DNA from: Apostichopus californicus
Taxonomy: Eukaryota > Echinodermata > Holothuroidea > Aspidochirotida > Stichopodidae
Length of the DNA stretch: 25,234 nucleotides
Assembly (NCBI GenBank): GCA_020650975.1
Contig: JAIPMN010187607.1
Coordinates: 1-25,234, forward strand
Direction of reading: 5' to 3'
The position numbers and the translations under genes were made by a program. This document shows positions 9,490 through 19,341 of the stretch, in pieces. Position 1 is the stretch's first letter; the number at the start of each line of letters is the position of its first letter. The notes under the pieces were generated by a model that was not told where the DNA came from, did not search any database, and saw nothing but the letters and a program-made list of their open reading frames with translations.

Positions 9490-9790
9490 CTAGTAGAATT
9501 TTCAATAATTTTTGCCATTTTTTGGAAGCTCATTTCTGAGAAATACGCATAACCTTATTGTTATTATAACTTATATTGTCCAGTAGACTGGATAAATATC
9601 AGTACATCTCATTTTGATTGTGGAATGTGGCCCTTTCAAAATTCTCAAATAGCAGCAAGGAAAAATGTGCAATTTTCAGGGATTAAAGACTCACAATGAT
9701 TATTTCAGGATAGTTGATGTTTTATCAGCTGATTGATTGTTGGCTATACAGCAAAACCTATTGGTTCCAGAAATGTCATGACAGTCATAT
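9490..9790 (+). repeat. Dispersed repeat, copy B (partial, with an insertion)
   Basis: Shares with copy A, in order: TTTTGCCATTTTTTGGAAGCTCATTTCTG, TCCAGTAGACTGGA, TGTGGAATGTGGCCC, TTTTCAGGGATTAA and CAGAAATGTCATGA. A short stretch near 9705-9765 is absent from copy A. Its left portion is missing or too diverged to align by eye. Confidence 0.6.
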
Positions 9791-10322
9791 ATTAAATTTC
9801 CAAGTTATGCTCATCACACGTACACCTCACAAACCCTGTCGAAAAGGGGGAGTAAATCTGGTTGCAAAGTCGCTGATAGCTGCAAATGAATTTCTTGAAG
9901 ATAAAAGGAAACTGGAGGTGTATGTTGTTCATGTTAAGAAGTCAACAAGCGAAGTAGGTGAATGGAGTGTTTATCATTCTGGTGAAAATATATACAACAC
10001 AGAGGTATACTTTGATTGTGAAAGGTGGTACAACACTGATGGAACATCCTTCAATATGAAACCAGATGATCATATTGATTATGACAGCGATGTGTTGAAC
10101 ATAGAAGATGCCGAAGAATTCTGGGGTGAAATGGACGGAGAGGAAGATAGTGGACCATCAGGGATTGAAGGCTGTGAAAGAATACAATGGTACAACAAGT
10201 ACATCTTTGTTGCATGGCCAAAAGAACACCATTTTCTTCATCTAACACTGGAGGGGTCCTTACCCTATTTGAAGACACAGGTGCTTTTGTGTCCTTCGTT
10301 GACAGAGACTGAGCCATCCTAA
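9714..10322 (+). CDS. Hypothetical protein, unrecognised
   Basis: An open frame of 202 codons on the plus strand. The first 25 or so codons overlap dispersed-repeat sequence, so the real start is doubtful; usable coding may begin near TPHKPCRKGGVNLVAK. The remainder has protein-like composition: a basic-to-acidic gradient, EFLEDKRKLEVYVVHV, then GEWSVYHSGENIYNTEVYFD, an acidic segment around DSDVLNIEDAEEFWGEMDG, and YIFVAWPKEHHF near the end. I recognise no family. No signal peptide or membrane segment is obvious. Good splice sites were not located, so this may be a single exon, a transposon-derived fragment, or an open frame by chance. Confidence 0.4.
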   Translation: MMFYQLIDCWLYSKTYWFQKCHDSHILNFQVMLITRTPHKPCRKGGVNLVAKSLIAANEFLEDKRKLEVYVVHVKKSTSEVGEWSVYHSGENIYNTEVYFDCERWYNTDGTSFNMKPDDHIDYDSDVLNIEDAEEFWGEMDGEEDSGPSGIEGCERIQWYNKYIFVAWPKEHHFLHLTLEGSLPYLKTQVLLCPSLTETEPS

Positions 10323-11341
10323 TAGGATATTGTAAAGAACGTGGAAACCGTTATGTGTAAGATGTCCAATGTTAAATCACCAGATGCTGAATGCATGAAG
10401 CATCTCGTGCAATTGATGAGTGAGTTGAAGAATGTTGGTCTTGTTGAGAATTTTATCCAGATAAAGGCTTGTTTGTAAGAGTGTCAAAAAGAGCTGATTG
10501 TATTGATTCAGACTGAGGGTTGGGACAAGGCATAAATTCATGTACACAAATTTCCATGAAAAAAAATGGTTTTGAACAACCTTCTGTGACCGAATTGAAA
10601 CAACATGGGCGGACTCGTACAACATATTTATTGTATTAATATATGAACTGAAAGTTTTGCCCAACTTACGAGTAGTTTAAGAACAGACTCGTTTCAATTA
10701 CAGTACGAAAGCTTGTTACACAACATCGACTGACACATACTGTATATATTCTAAAAAGCAACTCTTCCCTGGCCTGTGTGTGGTACTAATCGCGGCTCGC
10801 AGATCGCATTTTTCTTGTATCTTTTAGGTAACTTCAACCTTTCAAAACGATTACAATATTCAGCATTGTTACGAACGCAGGATTCTGCGTCTGGGACTTT
10901 TTGAGAAACAAACCCCAAGTATACACACTCACAACTAGGTCAACGGAAAACAACAAAACACATTTTGGAATGAACATCTTTCATTATTTCTTTCAAAAAC
11001 CACAGCTTCTTCTAACAATAATAATAATAATAATAATAATATAATATATAACAATCAACCGCAAGGTACAGGGTTAACAACACCCCATTACGGAGATTTT
11101 CATGCTAACAATAGACAATGATGCTTTCCAAAATTCCTGTGATTTGATTGGTTAATAGTCTCCATCCATTGTCTATGAATATTCTTGCACCTGTACTGCT
11201 CAATGAACACGGAGTATGTTGTTTAACAACAATTACTTGCAACAGTTACTTTCCCCTGTGTAGATATAGTGAAGTTTGCAGTATACGATATCATGTGTTT
11301 GCACTCCAATATGATAACGTTAGGCCTTGCCACATACAGTA
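10323..11341. other. Gene-free stretch
   Basis: No supported gene. It includes an (AAT)n run at about 11018-11040 that grades into AT-rich sequence. Reading frames here lack family features. Confidence 0.4.
11018..11050. repeat. AAT microsatellite
   Basis: About eight AAT units followed by ATAATATATAA. A simple-sequence repeat. Confidence 0.85.
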
Positions 11342-11349
11342 CGTATAGG
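11342..11349. repeat. 8-bp target-site duplication, left copy
   Basis: CGTATAGG immediately before the hAT terminus at 11350, matching 13203-13210 exactly. Confidence 0.95.
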
Positions 11350-11364
11350 CAGTGGCGTAGCTAC

Positions 11365-11393
11365 GGGGGGGGGGGGGGGGGGGNNNNNNNNNN

Positions 11394-11431
<38 letters not shown>
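11365..11431. other. Homopolymer-flanked assembly gap
   Basis: Nineteen G (11365-11383), ten N (11384-11393), then 38 C (11394-11431). The gap is probably an unresolved homopolymer region just inside the left end of the hAT element. The true length and sequence here are unknown. Confidence 0.95.
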
Positions 11432-11460
11432 ACGACAAAGCCGTGACCCCCGGTGCCCCC

Positions 11461-12521
11461 CAGAGGAGAAAGCGAGAACTACAGCAGCTTTGTGACACAC
11501 GCTGGGCCTGCCGAGTAGATGCTTCTAGATTGATGAAAGATAGGTTTCCAGTAGTAGTACGACTCCTGGAAGAAATAGGGAACGAGGACAATGCTGACCG
11601 AGCAGTTGAAGCTAAGGGACTCCTGGCGCAGTTAGATGCAAACTTTGTAATGAAGCTTGTTGTATTCTCTGACATTCTCACCAAGACGAGTCAATTGTCA
11701 AACATGCTACAGTCTAGTGATTTGGACCTGGCAAAGGCAGTCGAACTAACGGAGACACTTATTTCACTTCTAGAGGACCTGCGTAACAACCCAGTATCGT
11801 TCGACATACTTTGGATAGAAAACACAGTTGAGGAGCAGGGCTTCGGCATTGCTATGGCCGATCCAACACAGAGGAAAAGGAAACGTAGGCTACCTGAGCA
11901 CTTAAGGGATTCCGTCATGTTGGAGTCTGTCGGAAATTTGGGGCGATCAGCTGACGGTGACTCTGATACGATGGGTACAGATGTGAAGGATCGAATCCGA
12001 GTGAATTTTGTGTATCCTGTATTGGATCGCATCATTTCCGAGATGAATCGGCGTTTCAACAAAGATGCATGTAATTTAATGCGATCTTTGCCTTCATTCC
12101 ATCCCCAGAGCCCGAATTTTTGGGAATATGAAACCATGGAAGGATTCGCCACAGCCTACAATGCCAACAGAGAAGACCTAGTGCATGAACTGCACTCAGT
12201 AAAACGTTTATTACAACGCCGTGAAAAGGAAGGGCAAGAACCACCTCATTGATTGTTAGAGTTCGCCAACTCCTTAAAACCATTTGAGGAGGCCTTCCGG
12301 GAGCTCTACAGACTTGCCAAAATTGCATTGGTTCTACCAGTAACATCCGCCGCATGCGAAAGCTCATCAAAACTCTCGTCAGGAATTCCATGGCAAACAG
12401 CCGGTTCAGCAATCTGGCAGTACTTTCAATAGAGAGTCACCGTGTTGAGAAGTTAGATCTGGACTTGTTCGTGGACAAATTTGCGAACGGGCACAATAAC
12501 AGGAGAATAGCTCTCATCTGA
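11461..12521 (+). pseudogene. hAT transposase, C-terminal half (ZMYM1-like), broken
   Basis: The frame opens after CCCCCCAG, a possible acceptor, with RRKRELQQLCDTRW. CDTRW is the TRW motif of hAT transposases. The helical insertion region follows (VVRLLEEIG, GLLAQLDANFVMKLVVF, LSNMLQSSDLDLAKAVEL), with a basic patch TQRKRKRRL. A TGA at 12250-12252 interrupts the frame just before LLEFANSLKPFEEAFRELY. The C-terminal dimerisation segment LAKIALVLPVTSAACE then changes frame near 12356-12362 and continues as RMRKLIKTLVRNSMANS, SNLAVLSIESHRVEKLDLDL and NRRIALI, stopping at 12519-12521. The zinc finger and the N-terminal catalytic portion expected of a full transposase are absent. Similarity to the ZMYM1-like hAT group is from recall. 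Confidence 0.85.
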
Positions 12522-13202
12522 TCTGAACAGTGTTCAGCTTGGTAGATTTATCACTGACATCGACAAGTCCTCCAGGGTGTGGTAACTAGTACAAATATAA
12601 AGCAGTTATGTTTGCTTTTAAACAGTTTTAACACTTAGCTTCATGCGTAGTTTGTTAACACATGTAAAACAGGAGAATCCAAACAAAGAAATAAAAAGGA
12701 TGTTCAGACTTTCGGAGATATGTAGCAAATATTCATCCTGTCTGATTAGGAAATAACTACTCTCATGTGAAAGAGAATGAACAAAACATTAAAACCATTG
12801 GTAATTTGTTAAAAGGTATTGTCTCTTCAGAGGGAATTGAAGTGCTAACGACGAATTTTGCACATGAACGTCAGCAGGTTCGATTCTCGAAGAAGTGGGG
12901 AGAGGAGGGGTGACGTCATTGCGGTCACGGCACATAGAGTACAAAAACTCTATGGCCCCTACAGGCCCCCGATTGCAGGAAATGGGCCGTTTGATGTACA
13001 CTGAAACTGATTATATATTGTGATCTCATGTTCTCGAAATATGAACTGTCAGAAATGTTTTCTGAGAAAAGCATTTTTGTAACTGCCAAAGAGGGATGAC
13101 CACTCTTCGCGGAACTTTTTGCTAGGGAAATTTTTGACCCCCCAGGGAAAGTTTGTGACCCCCCAGTGCCCCCCTGCTCGAAAAATCCTGGCTACGCCAC
13201 TG

Positions 13203-13210
13203 CGTATAGG
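13203..13210. repeat. 8-bp target-site duplication, right copy
   Basis: CGTATAGG, identical to 11342-11349, directly after the right terminus of the hAT element. Confidence 0.95.
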
Positions 13211-13660
13211 GTCATTCCATATCAAATCACCATATTTTGGAGTATGTTGTAGTTGCACATCTTTTAAAAATCCCCAAATTTATTGTTTGACTGGTACACC
13301 ATGCAATAAGCATATTCTGAAAATTTCAGTTGCATTGCTTCACAATTGGCCGATTTATCACACTTTGAAATTCCGCAATTTGTCGCCACCGTGGCATTTT
13401 CTTTACTTTTGAGGTCTCATTTCGCAGCAAATAAACATTCTACTACCTACTACATTACAGATGCCTATAGAGTCTATCCCATAGAACAGGAATATAAAAA
13501 ATAAGGCTACAAAAATATTGTCTTGTGGAGTCAACTTAAAAGTATCAATCAGTATTCGATTTTTGTATTTGTCACTAAAAAATGTGCTATTTTTAGTGAT
13601 AAATTGCTCCTAAACCATTGCTACAGGGTAATTGATTCTTTCAGAGGTAATTATGTCTAG
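13209..13660 (+). repeat. Dispersed repeat, copy C
   Basis: Begins GGGTCATTCCATATCAAATC and shares with copy A the blocks CTGAAAATTTCAGTTGCA and TATCACACTTTGAAATTCCG, followed by AAATGTGCTATTTTTAGTGAT. It is diverged but colinear with copy A. The hAT element lies exactly at its left boundary. Confidence 0.65.
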
Positions 13661-14549
13661 TACAAACAATACATAATAATGATTACAATGCTTTCCTATA
13701 ATATATTTGCAAGTTGTGCAACTCTAAATTTTCTATTTCATGCTGCGAAGTGTCTCAGATTTTCCTCTTTCTTGCTTATAGGCCTAGACAGATTTAAGGT
13801 TTTGAATATTTTGTGCAGGGAATATGTTTAAAAGGAATTTAGCTTGCCATTTCTAACAGTTTCATGAGCAGTGGTGTGATAGTTTTTAGAAAAGAAGCAA
13901 AAATCGCTAAAATTTGAGGTTTTTCCTATGCAGCCTAACGCTAAGTAGGGCCTAGGCCTACCGTAGTATAGTAATACAATTCATTCGTAGTGTGACCTAT
14001 ACCATAAAACTTTAGGCCCTGGCCGCCTAGCATATCACAGGGACTAGGCGAGATTTGCAAAATTGGTGCCATGAACGGAAGGTAATTCTTCCCATTTATT
14101 TTTTGGCGAGTTACCAATGTAAATAATCGAGCGAGTTTCGTTTTCATAACGCTAGGCCTAAACAATCGAGTAACACTAACGGTAACACTTTGGGCTAATG
14201 TAATTTCTCTAGCCTAATTAAAATCCAAACATTCACCCAAATGAGTCACACACTCACAGAAAAATAGTGTTCGAAAATACTCACCTAGTACCAACTCCTT
14301 TCGAGTTAATGATTGAATTATCAATTATATTTCGATGGATTTCGTTGAATCAGATTTCGGAAAGCGTTGTCTTTTGATTAGCTGTCTTGCCGTAGAATGA
14401 TCACCCGAGTGCATGGAGCGCGCGTGCGATACGTATTGGCGGCAAAAATACGCGCCTAATTCGGGAATCAGTGTTGCCAGTGGGCATTGCCATAACGATA
14501 GTGCAGTGTGAAAATGAGATATATACATTGAAGTAGGTCAGCCGAAAGA
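13661..14549. other. Gene-free stretch
   Basis: No supported gene. AT-rich with several TAGGCCTA-like words (for example CTAGGCCTA near 14150). The small open frames have no family features. Confidence 0.4.
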
Positions 14550-14557
14550 GTGAAACC
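14550..14557. repeat. 8-bp target-site duplication, left copy
   Basis: GTGAAACC, repeated exactly at 14800-14807 on the other side of the MITE. Confidence 0.9.
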
Positions 14558-14799
14558 CAGGGGCGTACCGTACGTGGGGGGGGGGGGATGTTCGTGAGTT
14601 CGTCGGTAAAATCGAATGTACTGATGACCTTTTTTTTTTTTTCTTGTCTGTGTTTTTGGCTAACATTCTTACCAATTTAACATATTTTTCGCAGACTAGC
14701 CTCATTTTTTCGAGCGAGATTGCTAACAATAAATTTTCGTCGGTAAGTTTGGTTCCGTACACCCCCCCCCCCACTCAAAACAGTCACAGAACGCCCCTA
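14558..14799. mobile_element. hAT-type MITE (242 bp)
   Basis: The left end is CAGGGGCGTACCGTACG and the right end read inward is TAGGGGCGTTCTGTG; nine terminal bases match apart from the first. Perfect GTGAAACC duplications flank it. A G run after the left terminus mirrors a C run before the right one (CGTACGTGGGGG against CCGTACACCCCC). No transposase is encoded. The end sequence differs from that of the 11350 and 2475 elements, so this is a third hAT family in the window. Confidence 0.9.
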
Positions 14800-14807
14800 G
14801 TGAAACC
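14800..14807. repeat. 8-bp target-site duplication, right copy
   Basis: GTGAAACC, identical to 14550-14557. Confidence 0.9.
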
Positions 14808-16725
14808 GTCTTGTTCCCATACATGAGGGCTTACCTGATAAAAAACCGAGTCTGTCCCAATTGGGCCACTACGTTAAGGAATTAACTGTTGTCAAGGATT
14901 GGTGGCCTAGGGACGAACCTAAGCTTTCCAAAGCAAAAAACAAGTATGTGTTGAACATCTCAATAATGTTTTGAAGTATGTTAACCAGAAGGGCCAAACT
15001 GTATTGTGCCCGAATGGGCACTGAGTGGGCTGGCCCTGGCCCAACCAGGCCCAATTCAACTTAGTGAAACCCAATTGGGCCCCAACTGGGACTGCTGGCT
15101 GGGGCACTAACATTGACCAGAATAGTGTAATATATGCCAGCAAGTAAAATAGACTAGCCTAAGATAGGATAAACAATCTATATATAGGACCCTACAAGTT
15201 TTGTTTGTCAGAATGGGATGGTTGGGTAGTACCGTGTTTTAGTTACGTTTTGGATCCCGCAGGGCGTGTCACATAAAAAGCATTTAGGAGTTAGTCTTCA
15301 AACCTGTTATGGGAGTCGGCCAATAACCTAGCCCAAAATGGAAAAGTCTGGCGACGGCCCTGCTCCAAAAATATCTGTACCCTTTGCTGTTTAATTTGTG
15401 TTTATATTGATTAGGTGGTAGACACTTTTTACATTTGAAGGGAGGGGTGTGTTAAATGGTAATTTCGGTGCCTAACAAAATACCTTTATTAATAATAGCA
15501 ATTTATGTGGCCTAAGCCCCAAAACCCCATCCCCAATATAAACACGCCTGCTTAACCAGTGATATATATCAATATCTTAAGCTACAACATCTAAACATGC
15601 AGAAGGTATCATGTCCTAAAATGGCATGGATGAAAACTGTATAAGTTGACCATACGCCCAGCTAAAACAAAAATGGGGGAATTCCGCGAGACCGAAGGTC
15701 CGCGAGACCAAAATCTCTCCTTCACATAAATTGATGACCACGTTGCTTTTGTTATGTAGAAGATATAATACGGTGTATCTTTTATATAACAAACAACATA
15801 TGGTAAATGTTGAAACAACAACTATATTAATTCTAGAAAATGACAATCAGCGCAATCGCAATGAAAGTAAGAATCAACCCCCAAAGTTCAAAGTCGGGGC
15901 GATGCGCACTGAATAACAAGAATTTCTTTTATTGGCTAACCTATTATATTTGAATATTGACTGATAATCCCATAACAATTCCATAACAATATAATCCCTA
16001 ACCTGTAATCACTGATAGTAGGTCCAATCAGAATATACCTTGTTAGTAACGTTACTTGTCCAAGTCATAGTAACTTGTCTATGTCACTTAAATCACCAAG
16101 AGTGTGAAGACATTTGAAACCACTCAAATTTCCTACTTTGTGATTAAAAATTATTTCAATGTAGCCTACTTCCATCAAACTGAACACACGAAGAACATGT
16201 TCATTTTAAATGAGCCGGCCAACCGATGCATAGCCAAAGGTTGCATATCTTCTGAAGTTACAATTATACAGAAACAAATGTTTTCTGTTACTTTCACATT
16301 AGATCACAAACAATGTTGAAATAGAGAGTGCTCAACATATCTGTAAGAACAAATCCCACTTTTGAGACCCAACAATTGTTTCTTTAGCACATACAAAGAA
16401 CATACGTGAAGATGAATATTTACAAGTGATAGAAAGACATGACGGGCTGACAATAACCTGATGATGTCGAACGATGGACGGACGGTAACAAACTTTTACT
16501 TGTGGCACTTTTTCCCACACTTCGAGGTAGGACCTGGGATGTGAAAAGGTGAAACGGATGCAATTTACAGTGTGTATTAGGGACAGAGCTGAAGTTGTAA
16601 TAGGAAACGACAATTTGGTAACAATTGTTACGGAAACCAATTTGACTTCTGACAGACGGGAAAGTGCCAAGAGATGGACGAGGAGCTTATAACTGGATAA
16701 CTGATAGCCAGTCTAGTAGCCCGTT
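14808..16725. other. Gene-free stretch with repeat fragments
   Basis: No gene I can support. From 14855 to 15110 there are repeated CCCAATTGGGCC-type palindromes and GGGCC/GGCCC words, suggesting a decayed repeat. Near 15896-15942 there is a segment (GGGGCGATGCGCACTG ... TTTTATTGGCTA) that recurs at 18386-18434. Open frames at 15609-15846 and 16332-16670 show no recognised family. Confidence 0.4.
15896..15942 (+). repeat. GGGCGATGCGC repeat, copy 1
   Basis: GGGGCGATGCGCACTGAATA followed by GAATTTCTTTTATTGGCTA. The same two blocks occur in the same order and orientation at 18386-18434. The family is unknown. Confidence 0.6.
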
Positions 16726-16988
16726 CTAGTGGTATATTCTGATAGCATATGTAATTGGCCGCCAGTATTCGATGAGTCCAATCTGCCCATCATTATACAG
16801 GGCTTTTTGCCTTGTAATTCTCTCTTTCAGTCGCCTCCACTTCCGGCGTCTAATGGCAACCAGCTCTCCCCTGCGTGCCTGCCGGATCTTCACCCTTTCA
16901 TTTCTCTCGTCATCCTTAAGACATCTTACAAAGTGCCACAAAGATGGGTGATGAACGCCAACGTCGCGATTCCATTTATTCTGAAAAC
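16726..16988 (-). pseudogene. MULE transposase, last exon (C-terminal)
   Basis: On the minus strand the exon follows the acceptor GGGGGCTGCAG. It begins GT, which completes the Gly codon left by the exon ending at 18745, giving VKG then FQNKWNRDVGVHHPSLWHF. The downstream sequence is basic and helical (RNERVKIRQARRGELVAIRR, KWRRLKERI) and ends naturally at the stop at 16726. The HPSLWHF...LK motif and trailing helix fit the C-terminus of animal MULE transposases from recall. This exon has no internal break, but the partner exon is badly damaged, so the gene as a whole cannot be functional as read. Confidence 0.75.
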
Positions 16989-17609
16989 CTGCAGCCCCCA
17001 AATAGATGAAAGAAAATTAAATTAAAGAAGAAATAAAACTGTTGCAAGCAGTAAGTTTCACGGTACAATATTGCGATTTTAAGTACACATGATGGGAGAC
17101 TGTAGACGCCTCCGAGATTGTTAATTTGAGTAAACCGTGAACGTTGCACTGGCATAGGGTCGTACCAGTCCAAAATAAAGCACGCCCTAACTTTGGCTTA
17201 TTGAATTTACAGAATTAAATGCACCTGAGAGAGCAAATCTAGTCTAAACCTTATATTGTGTACATTAGACATGATACAGTTACTATTAAACTGTGCATCA
17301 TACCCAAAAAAAGTAGACTAGTCTCCCAGTAAGAGTGACATTTTTTTTCATTCTGTCTTATACACCAAATAAAATCATATTGTACATTTTGTGTAATACA
17401 CAGTTAATGAAGCAGTCTGGGCTGGAGAGAAGCAGCAACGATGTATGATAGAATAGTATAACAATATAGGATAAGTATGTTTTAGTTCACTTCGCATTTT
17501 TTACGAAAACATTGGCTTCACGTGGAACATAAACAACCCCAACTAGATCATTCACCGATGTGCGTATTTGGCAAGCAAGATTCCCTGCAGTAACTAAAAT
17601 GGGAAGATA

Positions 17610-18240
17610 TTCCAAAATTATCGGCTGATAATCAATGTTTATCGAACGACAACCCTGCAATATCGCCGAGAATCCATGATCCCCGACTGATAATCATGGT
17701 TTGTAATATAATCAACAGACATATTTTCGAGACTATCAATTGATAATCCAAGATTATCATCTGATAAACCTGGATTATCAAATTCTTGGTTAATCAGTAT
17801 TGCTTCCATAATCTTTTATGTAATAAATTGAGATAAACCGGGATTTTCAAAAGAGAATCCTGGTTTATCTGACAATATTCGATAATCCAAGTTTTGTTAT
17901 TTTGCTAATCCAGGATTGTCAAAGTCGTTGAAATTCAAGGAATATCGATTAATAGTCCTGGATTTTCAGTGGATTATCCAGTTTGTTCAAAATAAATTTT
18001 GGATTGGATTGTCTTCGATAATCGTGTATTGTCAGTCGAGAACCCAAGTCTACATATTTGGAAAAACCCTATTTCTCCGTTAATAATCCATGAATTTCGT
18101 TTCATAGTCCAAGTTTCATTCCATATTCTTGTTTAATCTGTGACATTCCGGGATTCCTGACCATTATTCCAAGGTTTTGTAATGATAAAATAGCATACCA
18201 ATCATTCTGGATCATCGACTGATAAACCAGGCTTTTTGAT
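17610..18240. repeat. GATAATCC/GGATTATC palindromic minisatellite (degenerate)
   Basis: Diverged units are spaced roughly 20-40 bp apart and built on TGATAATCC or its complement GGATTATCA, often back to back (TGATAATCCAAGATTATCA near 17750). Variants such as GATAAACC, GATTTTC and GATTGTC occur throughout. It lies inside the MULE pseudogene intron. No coding potential is seen. Confidence 0.75.
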
Positions 18241-18385
18241 TTTGGGGACATTTGACTTGACATACACGTGTGCACAACATGCAATAGAAAGCCGCGGCGG
18301 CGTCGTTCTTTTCGAAACTGAGGGTGATATGACGGAATGAAATGTGCATTGTATTTGTTTTTCACATTTGTCGACGTTAAAGGCC

Positions 18386-18434
18386 AGGGCGATGCGCGCA
18401 GCATTTTAACCGGAATTTATTTTATTGGCTATCC
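18386..18434 (+). repeat. GGGCGATGCGC repeat, copy 2
   Basis: AGGGCGATGCGCGCAGC followed by GGAATTTATTTTATTGGCTA; a relative of 15896-15942. It lies just to the right of the GATAATCC array. Confidence 0.6.
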
Positions 18435-18744
18435 AGTATTCCTCACCTAGACTCCTATAAGAATCACACAACTAAAAACCATAAACAAACTATTGGCCAA
18501 TCATCTCAAACCCTGTTAAGAAGTACGCATCAGCTCTCATGAACTGGTGTCGGGAGGGGCAAACCCATTAAATGGGATTTGTATGTTTCCCATGTTCAAA
18601 GTTCATATGGCAGTTTTCTCAGGGCGCGCCTTTTCATTTCTCATAACACGTGTTTATCACCTTGGAGTACTGGCTTGCTCCATGGCACGTCAAAATATAC
18701 CCTGTTGCCAATGAAGAACGAAATGATAAAGTACTAAGAAATAC

Positions 18745-19341
18745 CTTTGACAACATTCGTTGTACGAAATTCCATCCTCCTCTCGAAGACATTCCACGTG
18801 GGAACTTGCAACAGATCAACGATGTATGTATCGTACATGAACGCGAAAATCAGCAATGGCAGGATACTGTGCGATAGCTCGAGCGGCCTGATGACTGTTT
18901 CTCAGTAATATGAAGTTGTTCCTCACCATAGCCACCGGAAGATACCCAATAGCGAACACTTTCCTGATTAGACTCTGCACTCTGGGGCTGTTGTTGTATG
19001 CTACGACTAGTCCCAGTTCCTGAACCTTTTCTCCATAACGACTGCGTTAGGTGAAAATAGCAGCCACGAACTCCTATTCCTGGGAATTCGTTCATGAATG
19101 CTGAACGGATGGAAACTTCAAAATCTGACATAACGTGGGTTGGAGAAAAAACCTCCTCCATGAGCGGCTACCTCGTCCTTCAGATGTTGGAGTACTCTTC
19201 TATACTGGTCAAGGCGCTTGCCCATCATCAAAATGTATGCCAGGTTAGCACATTTCCGTGGTAGCGACCATGTTAAGTGACTAGTTGAGAGTAGGGCGCG
19301 GGGGTGGACTTGAAAGTCCCGTCTTCAAAAACCGTGTTGAT
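18745..19341 (-). pseudogene. MULE transposase, main exon, frameshifted
   Basis: After the acceptor ATTCATTCTCTTTAG the exon reads NTVFEDGTFKSTPAPYSQLV, the DGTF start of the MULE domain. The frame breaks near 19285 and resumes as LPRKCANLAYILMMGKRLDQ, with about a dozen expected residues missing. After HLKDEVAAHGG it shifts at a T6 run (19146-19151) into SPTHVMSDFEVSIRSAFMNE and GCYFHLTQSLWR, the DFE and CxFH motifs of MULE transposases. A fourth A at 19027-19030 shifts the frame before KVQELGLVVAYNN. It shifts once more near 18815-18835 into VPTWNVFERRMEFRTTNVVK. The donor AAAG|GTATTT at 18744 joins in phase to the exon at 16726-16988. Three single-base breaks plus one deletion make it dead. 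MULE assignment rests on the DGTF, DFE, CxFH and RTxN motif order. Confidence 0.8.

Larger units (their letters stand above)
11350..13202 (+). mobile_element. hAT transposon, internally deleted (1853 bp)
   Basis: The left end CAGTGGCGTAGCTACGGGG and the right end (read inward) CAGTGGCGTAGCCAGGATTT are terminal inverted repeats sharing CAGTGGCGTAGC. A perfect CGTATAGG duplication flanks both. The right subterminal region has two GGGGGGTCA repeats (read inward). The left subterminal region is a G run, a 10-base gap, and a C run. The cargo is the C-terminal half of a hAT transposase at 11461-12521, with no room for the N-terminal half, so this copy is non-autonomous. The right end abuts dispersed-repeat copy C, and the duplicated target bases overlap that junction. 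Confidence 0.95.

Noticed and set aside
11691..12412. Minus-strand open frames of 118-153 codons
   Set aside because: Antisense to the hAT transposase remnant, which has clear family motifs on the plus strand.
14855..15110. Possible gene in the CCCAATTGGGCC-rich region
   Set aside because: Open frames are short and driven by the repeated palindromic words; better explained as a decayed repeat.
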